DNA of 64,000 nt from Streptomyces cinnamoneus (GTDB lineage: Bacteria > Actinomycetota > Actinomycetes > Streptomycetales > Streptomycetaceae), in assembly GCF_002939475.1 (NCBI RefSeq), contig NZ_PKFQ01000001.1, positions 4,709,001 to 4,773,000 of the forward strand, given 5' to 3'. The translations under genes and the position numbers were made by a program. The notes under the pieces were generated by a model, which searched no databases, was not told the origin of the DNA, and saw only the letters and a list, made by a program, of their open reading frames with translations. Positions 51,218 through 60,274 of this stretch are shown piece by piece (position 1 is the stretch's first letter; every line of letters begins with the position of its first letter).

Positions 51218-52222
51218 GTGAACGATTGGCGCATCTACCGGGGAGCCGGCCTGCCGCACGACGGGATACGGCAGCTGCCGCCGCCCCCGCCCTGGCGGGA
51301 CTTCGCCTCCGCCGGGCCGGACACGGGGGCCGGCACGGACCCGAGCGCGGCTCGCCGGCTCGGGGTGCTGCGCCGGCTGGTGGAGAACCACCACCCGCGC
51401 CCCGAGGAGGTCGAGGCCGTCAACGCCGCCCTCTACCTGCGCCGCCCCCTGCTGGTCACCGGCAACCCCGGCACCGGCAAGTCCACCCTCGCCCACGCCG
51501 TCGCCCACGAGCTGGGCCTGGGCAGGGTGCTGCGCTGGCCCATCGTCAGCCGCTCCACGCTGCGCGACGGGCTCTACCACTACGACGCCATCGCCCGCCT
51601 CCAGGACGTCCAGCTGGAACGGGCCGGGGGCGCCGGGCAGGAGCGGCGCCCCATCGGCTCGTACGTCCGCCTCGGCCCGCTGGGCACGGCTCTGCTGCCC
51701 ACGACGCTGCCCCGGGTGCTGCTCGTCGACGAGCTGGACAAGGGCGACCTGGACCTGCCGAACGACCTCCTCAACGCCCTGGAGGAGGGGGAGTTCCGGC
51801 TCACGGAACTGGAGCGGATCGCCGACCGCGAGCCCGAGGTGGAGGTGCTCACCGACGACGGCGAGCGGGCCGTGATCCACGGCGGCCGGGTGCGCTGCAC
51901 CACGTTCCCCCTGATCGTGCTGACCTCCAACGGCGAGCGGGACTTCCCGGCCGCGCTGCTGCGCCGCTGCATCCAGCTCAACCTCGAACCGCCCGGCGAG
52001 GAGCAGCTGACGGCCATGGTCAGGGCCCACCTGGGCGACGACGCGGTCACCGGCGGCGACGCCCTGATCCAGCGCTTCCTGGACCGGGAGCCCGGCGAGG
52101 TCATCGCCGCCGACCAGCTGCTGAACGCCCTCTTCCTCACCCAGCACGCCCCCCGCACCGAACGGGTCACGCGCGACCGGCTCGCGGACATGCTCATGCG
52201 CCCACTGGACCGCCCGAGGTGA
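51218..52222 (+). CDS. MoxR-type AAA+ ATPase
   Basis: 334 residues. Walker A GNPGTGKST (82-90), Walker B LLVDELDKGDLDLP (Asp 171, Glu 172), sensor 1 LIVLTSNGERDFP and the arginine-finger region LLRRCIQL. MoxR ATPases act with vWA proteins as chaperone/activator pairs. GTG at 51218 with GAGGAG six bases upstream. It is 6 bases before the vWA gene, so both are made together. Cytosolic. Confidence 0.88.
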   Translation: MNDWRIYRGAGLPHDGIRQLPPPPPWRDFASAGPDTGAGTDPSAARRLGVLRRLVENHHPRPEEVEAVNAALYLRRPLLVTGNPGTGKSTLAHAVAHELGLGRVLRWPIVSRSTLRDGLYHYDAIARLQDVQLERAGGAGQERRPIGSYVRLGPLGTALLPTTLPRVLLVDELDKGDLDLPNDLLNALEEGEFRLTELERIADREPEVEVLTDDGERAVIHGGRVRCTTFPLIVLTSNGERDFPAALLRRCIQLNLEPPGEEQLTAMVRAHLGDDAVTGGDALIQRFLDREPGEVIAADQLLNALFLTQHAPRTERVTRDRLADMLMRPLDRPR

Positions 52223-52228
52223 TGAGAG

Positions 52229-55200
52229 ATGACGGCGCCCCCCGACCACCGGCTGGGGCAACTGGTCGCCCGGCTGCGCGCCGCGGCCTGGGACCTCACG
52301 GCGGAGGAACTCGCCGACGCGGTGTGGCTCGCCCAGTGGGTCTCGCCGGCGGGCGCGGCCGGGCAGGCGCCGGGCGGGCGGCCCCCGGCCGCTGACCGCC
52401 CGGAGCGCACGGCCTCCGACGCCGGTCCCGCACGCCCCGGGGCCGCCGGGCCCCTGGCGCCGGACGTCCCCGGCGTGAGCGGCCCGGCCGGCGGGGCGGC
52501 GGCGGAACGGCTGGCCGAGCGGTCGGATCCGGTGGCCCTCTACGCCCACGGGGGTGGCCGGTCGGAGCCCGTCGGGGCGTTCCCCATACGCATACCGATG
52601 GCCTCGTCGCTGCCGGGCCTGCTCGGCCTCCAGCGGGCCCTGCGTCCGCTGCGCGGCTACCGCACGCTCGCCGCACCGGTCCGGGGGCCGCTGGACGAGG
52701 ACGCCACCGCCGACCGGGGTGCCCGCAGCGGGGTGCTGGAGCCCGTCTTCCGCCCGGGCGAGGGCCGTTCGGTCTCCATGCAGCTGCTGATGGACACCTC
52801 GCCGTCCATGGCGGTCTGGGAGCGGATGCTGGAGGAACTGCACCAGACCTGCGCCCAGTTAGGTGCCTTCCGTGACGTGCGGGTGCGCTACCTGCACCGG
52901 TCGGCCGACGGTGCGCCCCTGATCGGCACCACGGCCGAGCCCGGCCCCCCGGGGAGCGCGCGCCATCTGTGCCCGCGCCCCGCGGGACAGTTCCGCGACC
53001 CCACCGGGCGCCGCCTCACGCTGGTCATCAGCGACTGCGTGGGGCCGCTGTGGCAGGAGGGAACGGCCCAGCGGCTGCTCCACGACTGGGCGCACACCTC
53101 CCCCCTGGCCGTCGTCCAGCCGCTGCCGCCGCGCCTGTGGCCCCGTACGGCACTGCCCGCGGAGGCCGGGCTGCTCACCCGGGACCCCGCCACCGGCGGC
53201 CGGCTGCACTTCACCCCCGAGGGCTACGGACCGGGGCCCGCCCCCGGGGCCCTGCCCGTGCCCGTCCTGCTGCCCACCCGGGACGCCCTGGGCACCTGGG
53301 CCCGGCTGCTGTCCGGACCCGGCCGCTCGGCCGTGCGCGGCGCCGCCGGATGGCTGCTGCCCGGCCACCCCGCCCGGCCGGCGCCGCCGCACGGCGAGCG
53401 CGACGGCCGCACCGCCGGGGAACTGCTCAGGGCCTTCCGGGCCGGCGCCTCACCCGGTGCCCTGCGGCTCGCGGTGCACCTCGCCGCCGTGCCGCTCACC
53501 CTGCCCGTCATGCAGGTCGTCCAGCGGGCCATGCTCCCCGACACCGGACCCATGGAACTGGCCGAGGTCCTGCTCAGCGGGCTGCTGCGCAAGCTCCCCG
53601 GCGCGGACCGCGAGGAGCCCGGCCCCTGGGCCGGGGCGCGGTACGAATTCGCCGACGGCGTACGGGAGATGCTCCTGCAGTCCCTGGACCGCAGCGCCGC
53701 CGCCCTCGTCCTCAAGCACTGCTCCGACTACGTCGAGCGCCACTTCGGCAAGGGCGCCCGCAACTTCTCCGCGCTCGCCGCCGCCCAGCTGTCCGGCACC
53801 CAGCCGGACCCGGGCCCCCCGCAGGCGTCCGACGAGCCGGGCGGCCCCGCGGAAGCGGGCGCCGCCGAACCGGAGCTGTTCGCCGAGGTCCCCGCCCGTG
53901 TGGTCCGCTGGTACCGGCCGGTGGCCGTCGAGGGCGGACCGGTCGCCGAGGCCGAGCGGCTGCTGCGCCTGTGGCACGTCCAGGGCGACCCCGGCCTGCT
54001 CCACGAAGCCCGCGCCCTGGCCGAACCGGCGGCCGGCCTGCCGTTCCCGGTGGGCACCGGCCGCACCGGCCCCGACCCCGCACCCGGTGGGGCGGAGCCG
54101 GCCCCCGCGCCCGAGGCCGTACGGGCCCGGCTCGTCCTCGGCGGCGTGCTGTGCGCGCTGGCCGGCACCGAGTCCGTACGCCACGACCCCGGACGGCGGC
54201 ACACGATCCTGACGGAGGCCGTCGCCCTGCTCACCGAGGCCCGCGACCACACCCCGCCCGGCAGCGGCCGGCACACCGAGGCGGCCCTGGAGCTGGCCGC
54301 CGCCCAGTACGCCGCCTGGCTCGCCGACGGCGACCCCGAACGGCTCCGCGACGCCGAACGCACCCTGCGCGCCCTGTCGCCGGGGACCCCCGCACGGCAC
54401 CTGCGGCTCGGCAGGGTGCTGCTCGCCCTCGCCGCGGCCGGCGACGAACCCGCCGGGCGCGCCGGCGCGGCCGCCGCCGAACTGCGCACCGGTCACGAGC
54501 TGCTGGAGAGCGACGGCGCCCCGGACGCCCAGCGCGGCGCCGCCCTCCTCGACCTCGCGGCGGCCCTGCGGCTGTCCGGCGCGCCCGCCGCCGAGACCCT
54601 CGCCGCCCTGGCGCGGGCCGAGGAGACGGTGGCCGACGACCTCCAGCGACTGCGCTGCCGCACCGAGCAGGCACGCGCCCACGCCGCGGCCGGCGACGGG
54701 CCCGCGGCCGACGACGCCTACGCCGGCGCGGTCGCCCTCACCGCCCGCGACAGCCTCGGCCGGTGCGAACTCCTCACCGAGTGGGGCGAGTCGTTGCTGG
54801 GCCGCGCGGAGGAGGTGGCCGGCCCCCGGGGCGCCATCCGGGGCGGCCCGCCGTCCGCGGACGACGCCGCCGCGGCCCCCGTCCCCGCCCCGGACCCCGT
54901 CGGCCGCGCCGAAGCCGTGCTGCGGGAGGCCCTGACCGTCAGCCCCGGCCGGTGGCCCCTGCGGGCCCGCACCCAGCTCATGCTGGGCCGGGCGCTGACC
55001 CTGCGGTACGGGCGGCAGGGCTTCCTGCCCGACCTCTACGAGAGCTGCCACCTGCTGGAACAGGCGGCCCGCCGCGCCCCGGACCCCGCGACCCGCGCCG
55101 AGGCGTGGCTGCGCCTCGGTTACGCCCGGCTGCTGCTGAGCCGGCAGCCGGGCGCCATGCCGGTCGCGGAGGCCGCCACCGCCTTCGACGCGGCGGTCAA

Positions 55201-55429
55201 GGAGGCCCGCCGTCTGCCCACCCCCGACGGCCCCGGCTCGGTGACCGCCGCACGCGCCCTGCACGGCCACGGCGTGGCCCTGGAGCGCATGGGCCTGCGC
55301 GGGGCCGCCCTGGCCGCCTACCGCGAGGCGCGACGGGAGTGGTGGGACCTCACCGGCCGGCTCGCCGACGTGCCCTGGGACGAGGTGCAGGCCACCCGGG
55401 AATGCGTAACGCGGCTCGCCGGCGAATGA
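52229..55429 (+). CDS. SAV_2336-type vWA protein with TPR-like C-terminus
   Basis: 1066 residues. A Pro/Ala-rich linker (40-100) precedes the vWA-like SAV_2336 N-terminal domain; DTSPSM (189-194) resembles a MIDAS D-x-S-x-S and LVISDCVGPLW a later metal-binding strand. A helical domain (about 395-505, APHGERDGRTAGELLRAFRA) leads to a large alpha-helical, TPR-like region to the C-terminus. Partner of the MoxR ATPase just upstream. It may sense a signal and pass it to the protease or peptide arm; this is inferred. ATG at 52229. Confidence 0.8.
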   Translation: MTAPPDHRLGQLVARLRAAAWDLTAEELADAVWLAQWVSPAGAAGQAPGGRPPAADRPERTASDAGPARPGAAGPLAPDVPGVSGPAGGAAAERLAERSDPVALYAHGGGRSEPVGAFPIRIPMASSLPGLLGLQRALRPLRGYRTLAAPVRGPLDEDATADRGARSGVLEPVFRPGEGRSVSMQLLMDTSPSMAVWERMLEELHQTCAQLGAFRDVRVRYLHRSADGAPLIGTTAEPGPPGSARHLCPRPAGQFRDPTGRRLTLVISDCVGPLWQEGTAQRLLHDWAHTSPLAVVQPLPPRLWPRTALPAEAGLLTRDPATGGRLHFTPEGYGPGPAPGALPVPVLLPTRDALGTWARLLSGPGRSAVRGAAGWLLPGHPARPAPPHGERDGRTAGELLRAFRAGASPGALRLAVHLAAVPLTLPVMQVVQRAMLPDTGPMELAEVLLSGLLRKLPGADREEPGPWAGARYEFADGVREMLLQSLDRSAAALVLKHCSDYVERHFGKGARNFSALAAAQLSGTQPDPGPPQASDEPGGPAEAGAAEPELFAEVPARVVRWYRPVAVEGGPVAEAERLLRLWHVQGDPGLLHEARALAEPAAGLPFPVGTGRTGPDPAPGGAEPAPAPEAVRARLVLGGVLCALAGTESVRHDPGRRHTILTEAVALLTEARDHTPPGSGRHTEAALELAAAQYAAWLADGDPERLRDAERTLRALSPGTPARHLRLGRVLLALAAAGDEPAGRAGAAAAELRTGHELLESDGAPDAQRGAALLDLAAALRLSGAPAAETLAALARAEETVADDLQRLRCRTEQARAHAAAGDGPAADDAYAGAVALTARDSLGRCELLTEWGESLLGRAEEVAGPRGAIRGGPPSADDAAAAPVPAPDPVGRAEAVLREALTVSPGRWPLRARTQLMLGRALTLRYGRQGFLPDLYESCHLLEQAARRAPDPATRAEAWLRLGYARLLLSRQPGAMPVAEAATAFDAAVKEARRLPTPDGPGSVTAARALHGHGVALERMGLRGAALAAYREARREWWDLTGRLADVPWDEVQATRECVTRLAGE

Positions 55430-55454
55430 GCCGGATGAGGCCGGACCCGGCCCG

Positions 55455-55490
55455 AACGTGTTTCCGCTTTACGGCCCTTGGGAAGAAACG
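55455..55490 (+). promoter_or_regulatory. AT-richer patch before peptide gene, possible promoter
   Basis: The 111-bp gap before the peptide gene has the only clearly AT-richer stretch of the local operon (around ACGTGTTTCCGCTTTACGG). It could hold a separate promoter for the peptide-hydroxylase-TPR half; no clean -35/-10 pair is seen. Confidence 0.25.
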
Positions 55491-55540
55491 TGCAGCCGCG
55501 GGGGCCGTCCTCGGCGGAAGGCGGCAGGGAGGAGAAGAGC

Positions 55541-55768
55541 GTGCCGAAGCTCAAGAGCGCCCTTACGGCCGGCCAGGCCCTGGGCGGTGCGGCGAGGGCC
55601 CTGCCCCTGCCCGACCTCGCCGGAGTCGGCCTGCGGGCCCTGCGGGAGACCGCGGACCCCGGCCTCGCGGCCGCCGTCGATCACGTGCTGCGCTGCCCGG
55701 GAGCGCTGGCCGAGGCCTGGGACGCGGGCAACGAGGGCGGGGTGGTGGAACCCTGTACCGGCCGGTGA
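55541..55768 (+). CDS. 75-aa FxsA-like precursor peptide without FxSxx tail
   Basis: 75 residues. The segment LPDLAGVGLRALRETADPGL (24-43) followed by AAAVDHVLR resembles the recognition part of FxsA peptides (L-x-x-V-x-L-x-x-L ... D-P-x-L-x-x-A-V-x-x-V-L). The C-terminus (DAGNEGGVVEPCTGR) has no F-x-S-x-x end. GGAGGAG six bases before the GTG at 55541 is an excellent ribosome site, and the TGA overlaps the GTG of the HExxH gene (GTGA), so this is a real gene. It is probably the substrate of the downstream enzyme; that is inference. Confidence 0.65.
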   Translation: MPKLKSALTAGQALGGAARALPLPDLAGVGLRALRETADPGLAAAVDHVLRCPGALAEAWDAGNEGGVVEPCTGR

Positions 55769-57111
55769 CCCGGCGGGTTCCGGACAAAGGCGGAGCCCGG
55801 CCCGGCGCCCCCTCCCCGGCCGGTCGGCTGGCCCGCACCCGGTCCGGCCCCGAGGACCTCGCGTTCCTGCTCGACGGGCTGCACAGCCGGCGGCTGGTGC
55901 TGCTCAAGTCCCTGCTGACCAGGCTGGAGCGGCGGCCCTCGGCGGTGCCCGGCCACGCCCGCGAGCGCTTCGCCGAGCACTGGCGGCTGCTGGAGCGCGC
56001 CGAGGAGCACGCCCCGCTTCCGGTCCGCGACACCCTGGATCACCCGTCCGTCGGCAACTGGCTGGCGGCCGCGCTGACCGCCGCCGACGGCGAGCCCCTG
56101 ACCCGCAGCCTCGACCACTTCGGCGCCGTCGCCGCCACCGCCGCCCTGCGCGCCGGCACCGATTTCGCCCTCGACCTGGCCGCCCCCGGCGGGATCCTCG
56201 CCCTGCCCGGCGCCGGCCTCGCCCGCACCGGCGCCGAGACGGTGCGGCTGACCGCTCACGGCCGTACCGCCCGCCTGACCGCCGACGGCCGGCGCGCCGG
56301 GCCCGTCCTGCTGCGCGCCGCGGGCCGGCTGTCCGGCGCCGGAGCCGGCTGGCAGGGGCTGCGCCGTCTGCCGGGCAGCGGCGCCTGCCTGGACGACCTC
56401 GACCCCTACCGCGCGCCGTCCGGCGGCGTGGGCCGGGCCGCCCTGCCCGCGGCCCCCCGCGAGGCCGGCGGCCACGAGCCGTGGCTGCGCCGGTGGCGGG
56501 CTGCCCTCGCGCTGCTGCGGGCCACCGACCCCCAGCGCGCCGCGGAGACCGTGGCGCTGCTGCGCTGCCTGGTGCCCCTCGCCCGGCACGGCGCGGGCGG
56601 CCGGGTCCTGGAGGCCGGAGCCAAGGCGAGCGCCACCTTCCGGGCCGCGCCGGGCGCGGTGTTCACGACCCCGCCGGAGTCCGCCGCCGAACTCGCCGAG
56701 GTCCTCGTCCACGAGACCCAGCACAGCAAGCTGTCGGTGCTCCACGACCTCGTCCCCCTGCACCAGGCCGCGCCGGGCGCCGTGCACCGGGTCGCGTGGC
56801 GGGCCGACCCGCGGCCCCTGGCGGGCGTCCTCCAGGGCACCTACGCCCACCTCGCCCTCGCCGACTTCTGGGACCGGGCCGCCCGGCGGCGACCGCTGCC
56901 GCCCGCCGCCGCGGCCGACGCCCGGGCGCGCCGCGATTCCTACGGCGGACAGGTCGCGCAGGCCCTGCCCATCCTGCTTGAATCAGGTGAACTCACTCCC
57001 GAAGGACGGGAGTTCGTCGAAGGTATGGAGCGGCACCTGGCGGTCCTGCTCGGGACCGCCGGCCACTGCGCACCGTTCGGCGGTACGTCACCGGCCGGTG
57101 ACGTACGGTAA
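55765..57111 (+). CDS. HExxH-type putative peptide beta-hydroxylase
   Basis: 448 residues. The HExxH motif is HETQH (His 316 to His 320) inside LAEVLVHETQHSKLSVLHDL, as in the TIGR04267 family now described as alpha-ketoglutarate-dependent HExxH peptide beta-hydroxylases. The N-terminal half is helical (LAFLLDGLHSRRLVLLKSLL). In known FxS systems this domain is fused to or next to the radical SAM enzyme FxsB; no such enzyme is encoded here. GTG at 55765 overlaps the peptide gene stop. Target residue unknown. Confidence 0.75.
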   Translation: MTRRVPDKGGARPGAPSPAGRLARTRSGPEDLAFLLDGLHSRRLVLLKSLLTRLERRPSAVPGHARERFAEHWRLLERAEEHAPLPVRDTLDHPSVGNWLAAALTAADGEPLTRSLDHFGAVAATAALRAGTDFALDLAAPGGILALPGAGLARTGAETVRLTAHGRTARLTADGRRAGPVLLRAAGRLSGAGAGWQGLRRLPGSGACLDDLDPYRAPSGGVGRAALPAAPREAGGHEPWLRRWRAALALLRATDPQRAAETVALLRCLVPLARHGAGGRVLEAGAKASATFRAAPGAVFTTPPESAAELAEVLVHETQHSKLSVLHDLVPLHQAAPGAVHRVAWRADPRPLAGVLQGTYAHLALADFWDRAARRRPLPPAAAADARARRDSYGGQVAQALPILLESGELTPEGREFVEGMERHLAVLLGTAGHCAPFGGTSPAGDVR

Positions 57112-57171
57112 TCTTGCGGTCGTGCCGGTTCTCCGGCCGACGGGGTGCGAAGGAACAAGGGAGACGCGCGC

Positions 57172-60100
57172 ATGGCCACGCAGCGGACCACGGCCGGCAC
57201 CGGTACGCAGGCTCGCGCCGGCGAGCACTTCGTCGTCGTCTTCGCCGGTTTCCACCGGCCCTGGGCCACCTGGATCGCCCACCGGCTGGAGAGCCACGGC
57301 CACCGCGTCACCCTGCACCGCTGGGACCCGCCGCGCGAGGTGCCGCTGGAGTCGGCGCTCGGCGACCTGCTGCTGGCCTCCGGCCGGATACTGCTGGTGC
57401 TCAGCGACTGGTTCTTCCAGCTCGGGCCGCGCCGCGAGGGCGAGTGGACCGAGGCGCTGCGCGGCGTCGTCGCCACCCACGCCGAGCGGTTCGCCGCCGT
57501 CAACCTCACCAACCGCGCCCTGCTGCCCGCGACCGCCGTCCTGGAGCCGGTGGACCTGTGGAGCGTGGGCGCCCACGAGGCCGAGCGCAGGCTCCTGGGC
57601 CGCCTCGGCCTGCCGCCCGCCCCGAACGCCCGCCCCCTGCCGCACGGACCGGGCTCCCGCTACCCCAACGACCCGCCGGCCGTCTGGGGCGAGATCCCCC
57701 GCCGCAACGTCCGCTTCACCGGCCGCGACGACCTGCTCAACCGCCTCCAGGAACGCCTGACGGACGCCGACCAGGGCACCGCCGTCGTCACGCTCCTGGG
57801 CATGTCCGGCATCGGCAAGACCCAGATGGCCGCCGAGTACTGCCACCGCTTCAGCTCCGACTACGACGTCGTCTGGTGGGTCAACTCCGACACCCGCGGC
57901 ACCCTGCGCGAACGCCTGGGCGAGCTCGCCCCCGAACTGGGCCTGGTCAGCGGCTCGGAGCCCGGCGAGCGCATCCGCGCCGTCCGCGACGCCCTGCGCC
58001 GCGGCGAGCCCTACGGCCGCTGGCTGCTGGTCTTCGACGGCTGGGACGACATCGAGGGCGCCGACGACGTCCTGCCCGAGGGCTCCGGCCACGTCCTGAT
58101 CACCTCCCGCAACCGCAGCTGGAGCGAGAGCCGCACGGCCCTGATGGACGTGCCCGGCTTCGAGCGCCACGAGAGCACCGGCTATCTGATGCGCCGCGCC
58201 CCGCGGATCACCGCCGAACAGGCCGACGAGGTCTCCGCCGAGCTGGGCGACATCCCGCTGGCGCTCGTCCAGGCCGCCGCCTGGCTGGGCGAGTCGGACA
58301 TGGAGGTCCCCGAGTACCTGCGCATGGTGCGTGACGGCGAGCTGTCGGAGCTGGCCGACCAGGGCGGCTTCGACGGCGTGCCGCGCTCCTCCCTCACCTC
58401 CTGGTCGATACTGATCAACCGGCTCCGCGAATCCCAGCCGCACGCCGTCGAACTGCTCTCGCTGTGCGCGGCGTTCGCCCCCGGGCGCATCCCCATCGGC
58501 CTGGTCCGTCACGTGCCGCCCGAGGGTCTGCCCGCCGACCTCGGCTGGCTCTCCAGCGACCTGGCCGGCTGGACCCGCGCCCTGGACACCCTCGTCAACT
58601 ACTCGGTGTTCACCCGCGACACCCGCACCGCCATCGCCGGCGAGGAGCCGGGCCCCGAGCAGGAGTCGGTGCACATGCACCGCATCGTCCACGACATCGT
58701 CGGCCGCCTCACCGCGCCCGCCGAGCGCGACCTGCACCGCCAGGTCGTCCGCCGGATGCTCGCCGCCGCCGACCCCGGCAACCCCCAGGACGCCCGCCTG
58801 TGGCCCCGCTACGCCGAGCTGCTGCCCCACCTGGAGCCCTCCGGCGCCCTCGGCAGCACCAACGAGCGGGTGCAGGAGACCGTGCTGAACGTCCTGCGCT
58901 ACTGCTTCCGCAGCGGCGAGTTCCGCACCGGCGTGAACCTGGCCGAGCAGATCCGCGAGCACTGGTCGGAGATCCTCCCGCCCGAGCACCCGCGCATGCT
59001 GGAGCTCACCGCCCAGCAGGGCAACATCCTGCGGGCCTACGGCTCCTTCCGGGCCGCCTACGAACTGGACCGCGCCCTGCTGGAGAGGCTGCGCGCCGCC
59101 CCCGGCCCGGACGGCACCGGCCTGATGACCGCCACCAGCTGCCTCGCCGCCGACCAGCGGTACCTCGGCCAGTACACCGAGGCCCTCCAGGCCCAGCGCG
59201 AGGTGCTGGAGACCGCCCTCGAACTCCTCGGCCCCGACGACTACCTGACCCTGCTCGCCCAGCACAACCTGGGCGCGGGCCTGCGGCTGCTCGGCCGCTA
59301 CACCGAGGCGTACGAGATCGACCTGGAGACCCTCCGCAAGCGCGAGACCCTGCTGCGCGACCGCCACCCGGCCACCCTGGTCTCCGGCATCGCCTGCGCC
59401 CGCGACCTGCGGCTCATGGGCCGCTACCGCGACGCCCTGGCCCGCCAGGAACTGGTGATGCGGCTGCACGTCCAGGTGCTCGGCCCCCAGCACCCCCAGA
59501 CCCTGCGCGCCCGCCACAACCTCGCCCTGTGCGAGCGCCGCGCCGGCGCCCTCCAGGACGTGGGCGCCGTCATGGCCGGCCTGCTGGAACAGACCGAACA
59601 GGTCCACGGCCGCGGGCACTACGCCACCCTCGGCCTCGTCGTCGACTACGGCAACTACGCCCGCGAGCACGGCGACCTCCAGCAGGCCAAGGACCTCATC
59701 GCCGAGGGCGAGAGCGGCTTCCGCGACCTGCTCGGCCCCGCCCACCCCATCAGCACCGGCATGCTGTCCAACACCGGCCTGGTGCTCCAGGCCGCGGGCG
59801 AGCGCACCGAGGCCCTGACCATGTTCGAGGCCGCCTTCGCGGGGCTCACCGCCACCCTGGGCCGCGACCACCCCTGGGTGCTGGGCTGCGCCCTCAACGC
59901 CGCCGCCGGGCGCAACTTCACCGGGCGCCTCGACAGCGCCCAGGAGCTCAGCCGCGACACCCTGCGCCGGGCCCGGCACGCCCTGGGCGAGGACCACCCC
60001 TTCACCCTCTCCTGCGAGGTCGCCCTGGCCATGGACCTGCGCGGCCTGCGCGAGCACGAGGAGGCGGGCAAGGTCGAGGAGGACGCGCTCCAGCGGCTGA

Positions 60101-60189
60101 CGCGCACGCTCGGCGCCCAGCACCCCCACACCCTGGCGGCCCGGCAGCGGGTGCGGCCCTACTGGGACTTCGAGCCGTATCTGGGCTAG
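57172..60189 (+). CDS. FxsT-type TIR-like/NB-ARC/TPR protein (FxSxx-COOH system)
   Basis: 1005 residues. A TIR-like domain (19-145) begins HFVVVFAGFHRPWATWIAHR; Glu 94 in EGEWTEAL stands where TIR domains hold the catalytic Glu. An NB-ARC NTPase follows with Walker A GMSGIGKT (210-217), LLVFDGWDD as Walker B, and a LPLAL-like GDIPLALVQA motif. From about 590 to the end there are TPR repeats, finishing YWDFEPYLG, typical of TPR proteins of the FxSxx-COOH systems. AAGGGAG eight bases before the ATG at 57172. The domains recall STAND sensors of immunity. Confidence 0.82.
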   Translation: MATQRTTAGTGTQARAGEHFVVVFAGFHRPWATWIAHRLESHGHRVTLHRWDPPREVPLESALGDLLLASGRILLVLSDWFFQLGPRREGEWTEALRGVVATHAERFAAVNLTNRALLPATAVLEPVDLWSVGAHEAERRLLGRLGLPPAPNARPLPHGPGSRYPNDPPAVWGEIPRRNVRFTGRDDLLNRLQERLTDADQGTAVVTLLGMSGIGKTQMAAEYCHRFSSDYDVVWWVNSDTRGTLRERLGELAPELGLVSGSEPGERIRAVRDALRRGEPYGRWLLVFDGWDDIEGADDVLPEGSGHVLITSRNRSWSESRTALMDVPGFERHESTGYLMRRAPRITAEQADEVSAELGDIPLALVQAAAWLGESDMEVPEYLRMVRDGELSELADQGGFDGVPRSSLTSWSILINRLRESQPHAVELLSLCAAFAPGRIPIGLVRHVPPEGLPADLGWLSSDLAGWTRALDTLVNYSVFTRDTRTAIAGEEPGPEQESVHMHRIVHDIVGRLTAPAERDLHRQVVRRMLAAADPGNPQDARLWPRYAELLPHLEPSGALGSTNERVQETVLNVLRYCFRSGEFRTGVNLAEQIREHWSEILPPEHPRMLELTAQQGNILRAYGSFRAAYELDRALLERLRAAPGPDGTGLMTATSCLAADQRYLGQYTEALQAQREVLETALELLGPDDYLTLLAQHNLGAGLRLLGRYTEAYEIDLETLRKRETLLRDRHPATLVSGIACARDLRLMGRYRDALARQELVMRLHVQVLGPQHPQTLRARHNLALCERRAGALQDVGAVMAGLLEQTEQVHGRGHYATLGLVVDYGNYAREHGDLQQAKDLIAEGESGFRDLLGPAHPISTGMLSNTGLVLQAAGERTEALTMFEAAFAGLTATLGRDHPWVLGCALNAAAGRNFTGRLDSAQELSRDTLRRARHALGEDHPFTLSCEVALAMDLRGLREHEEAGKVEEDALQRLTRTLGAQHPHTLAARQRVRPYWDFEPYLG

Positions 60190-60215
60190 CCCGAAGACGG
60201 CTGACGGACAACGGA

Positions 60216-60251
60216 CGGGGCCCCGCACCACCGAAGTGGTGCGGGGCCCCG
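60216..60251. terminator. Bidirectional terminator, fxsT / sucA
   Basis: 16-bp perfect stem CGGGGCCCCGCACCAC (60216-60231) and GTGGTGCGGGGCCCCG (60236-60251) around a CGAA tetraloop, between convergent genes. Confidence 0.92.
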
Positions 60252-60274
60252 TTCCCGCTTCAGGAGAGGCGGGA

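Noticed and set aside
57088..60231. 1047-aa open frame on the minus strand
   Set aside because: Shadow of the TPR protein gene caused by GC-rich third positions. Its Gln/Val/Gly/Ala-rich sequence resembles no protein and it has no ribosome site.
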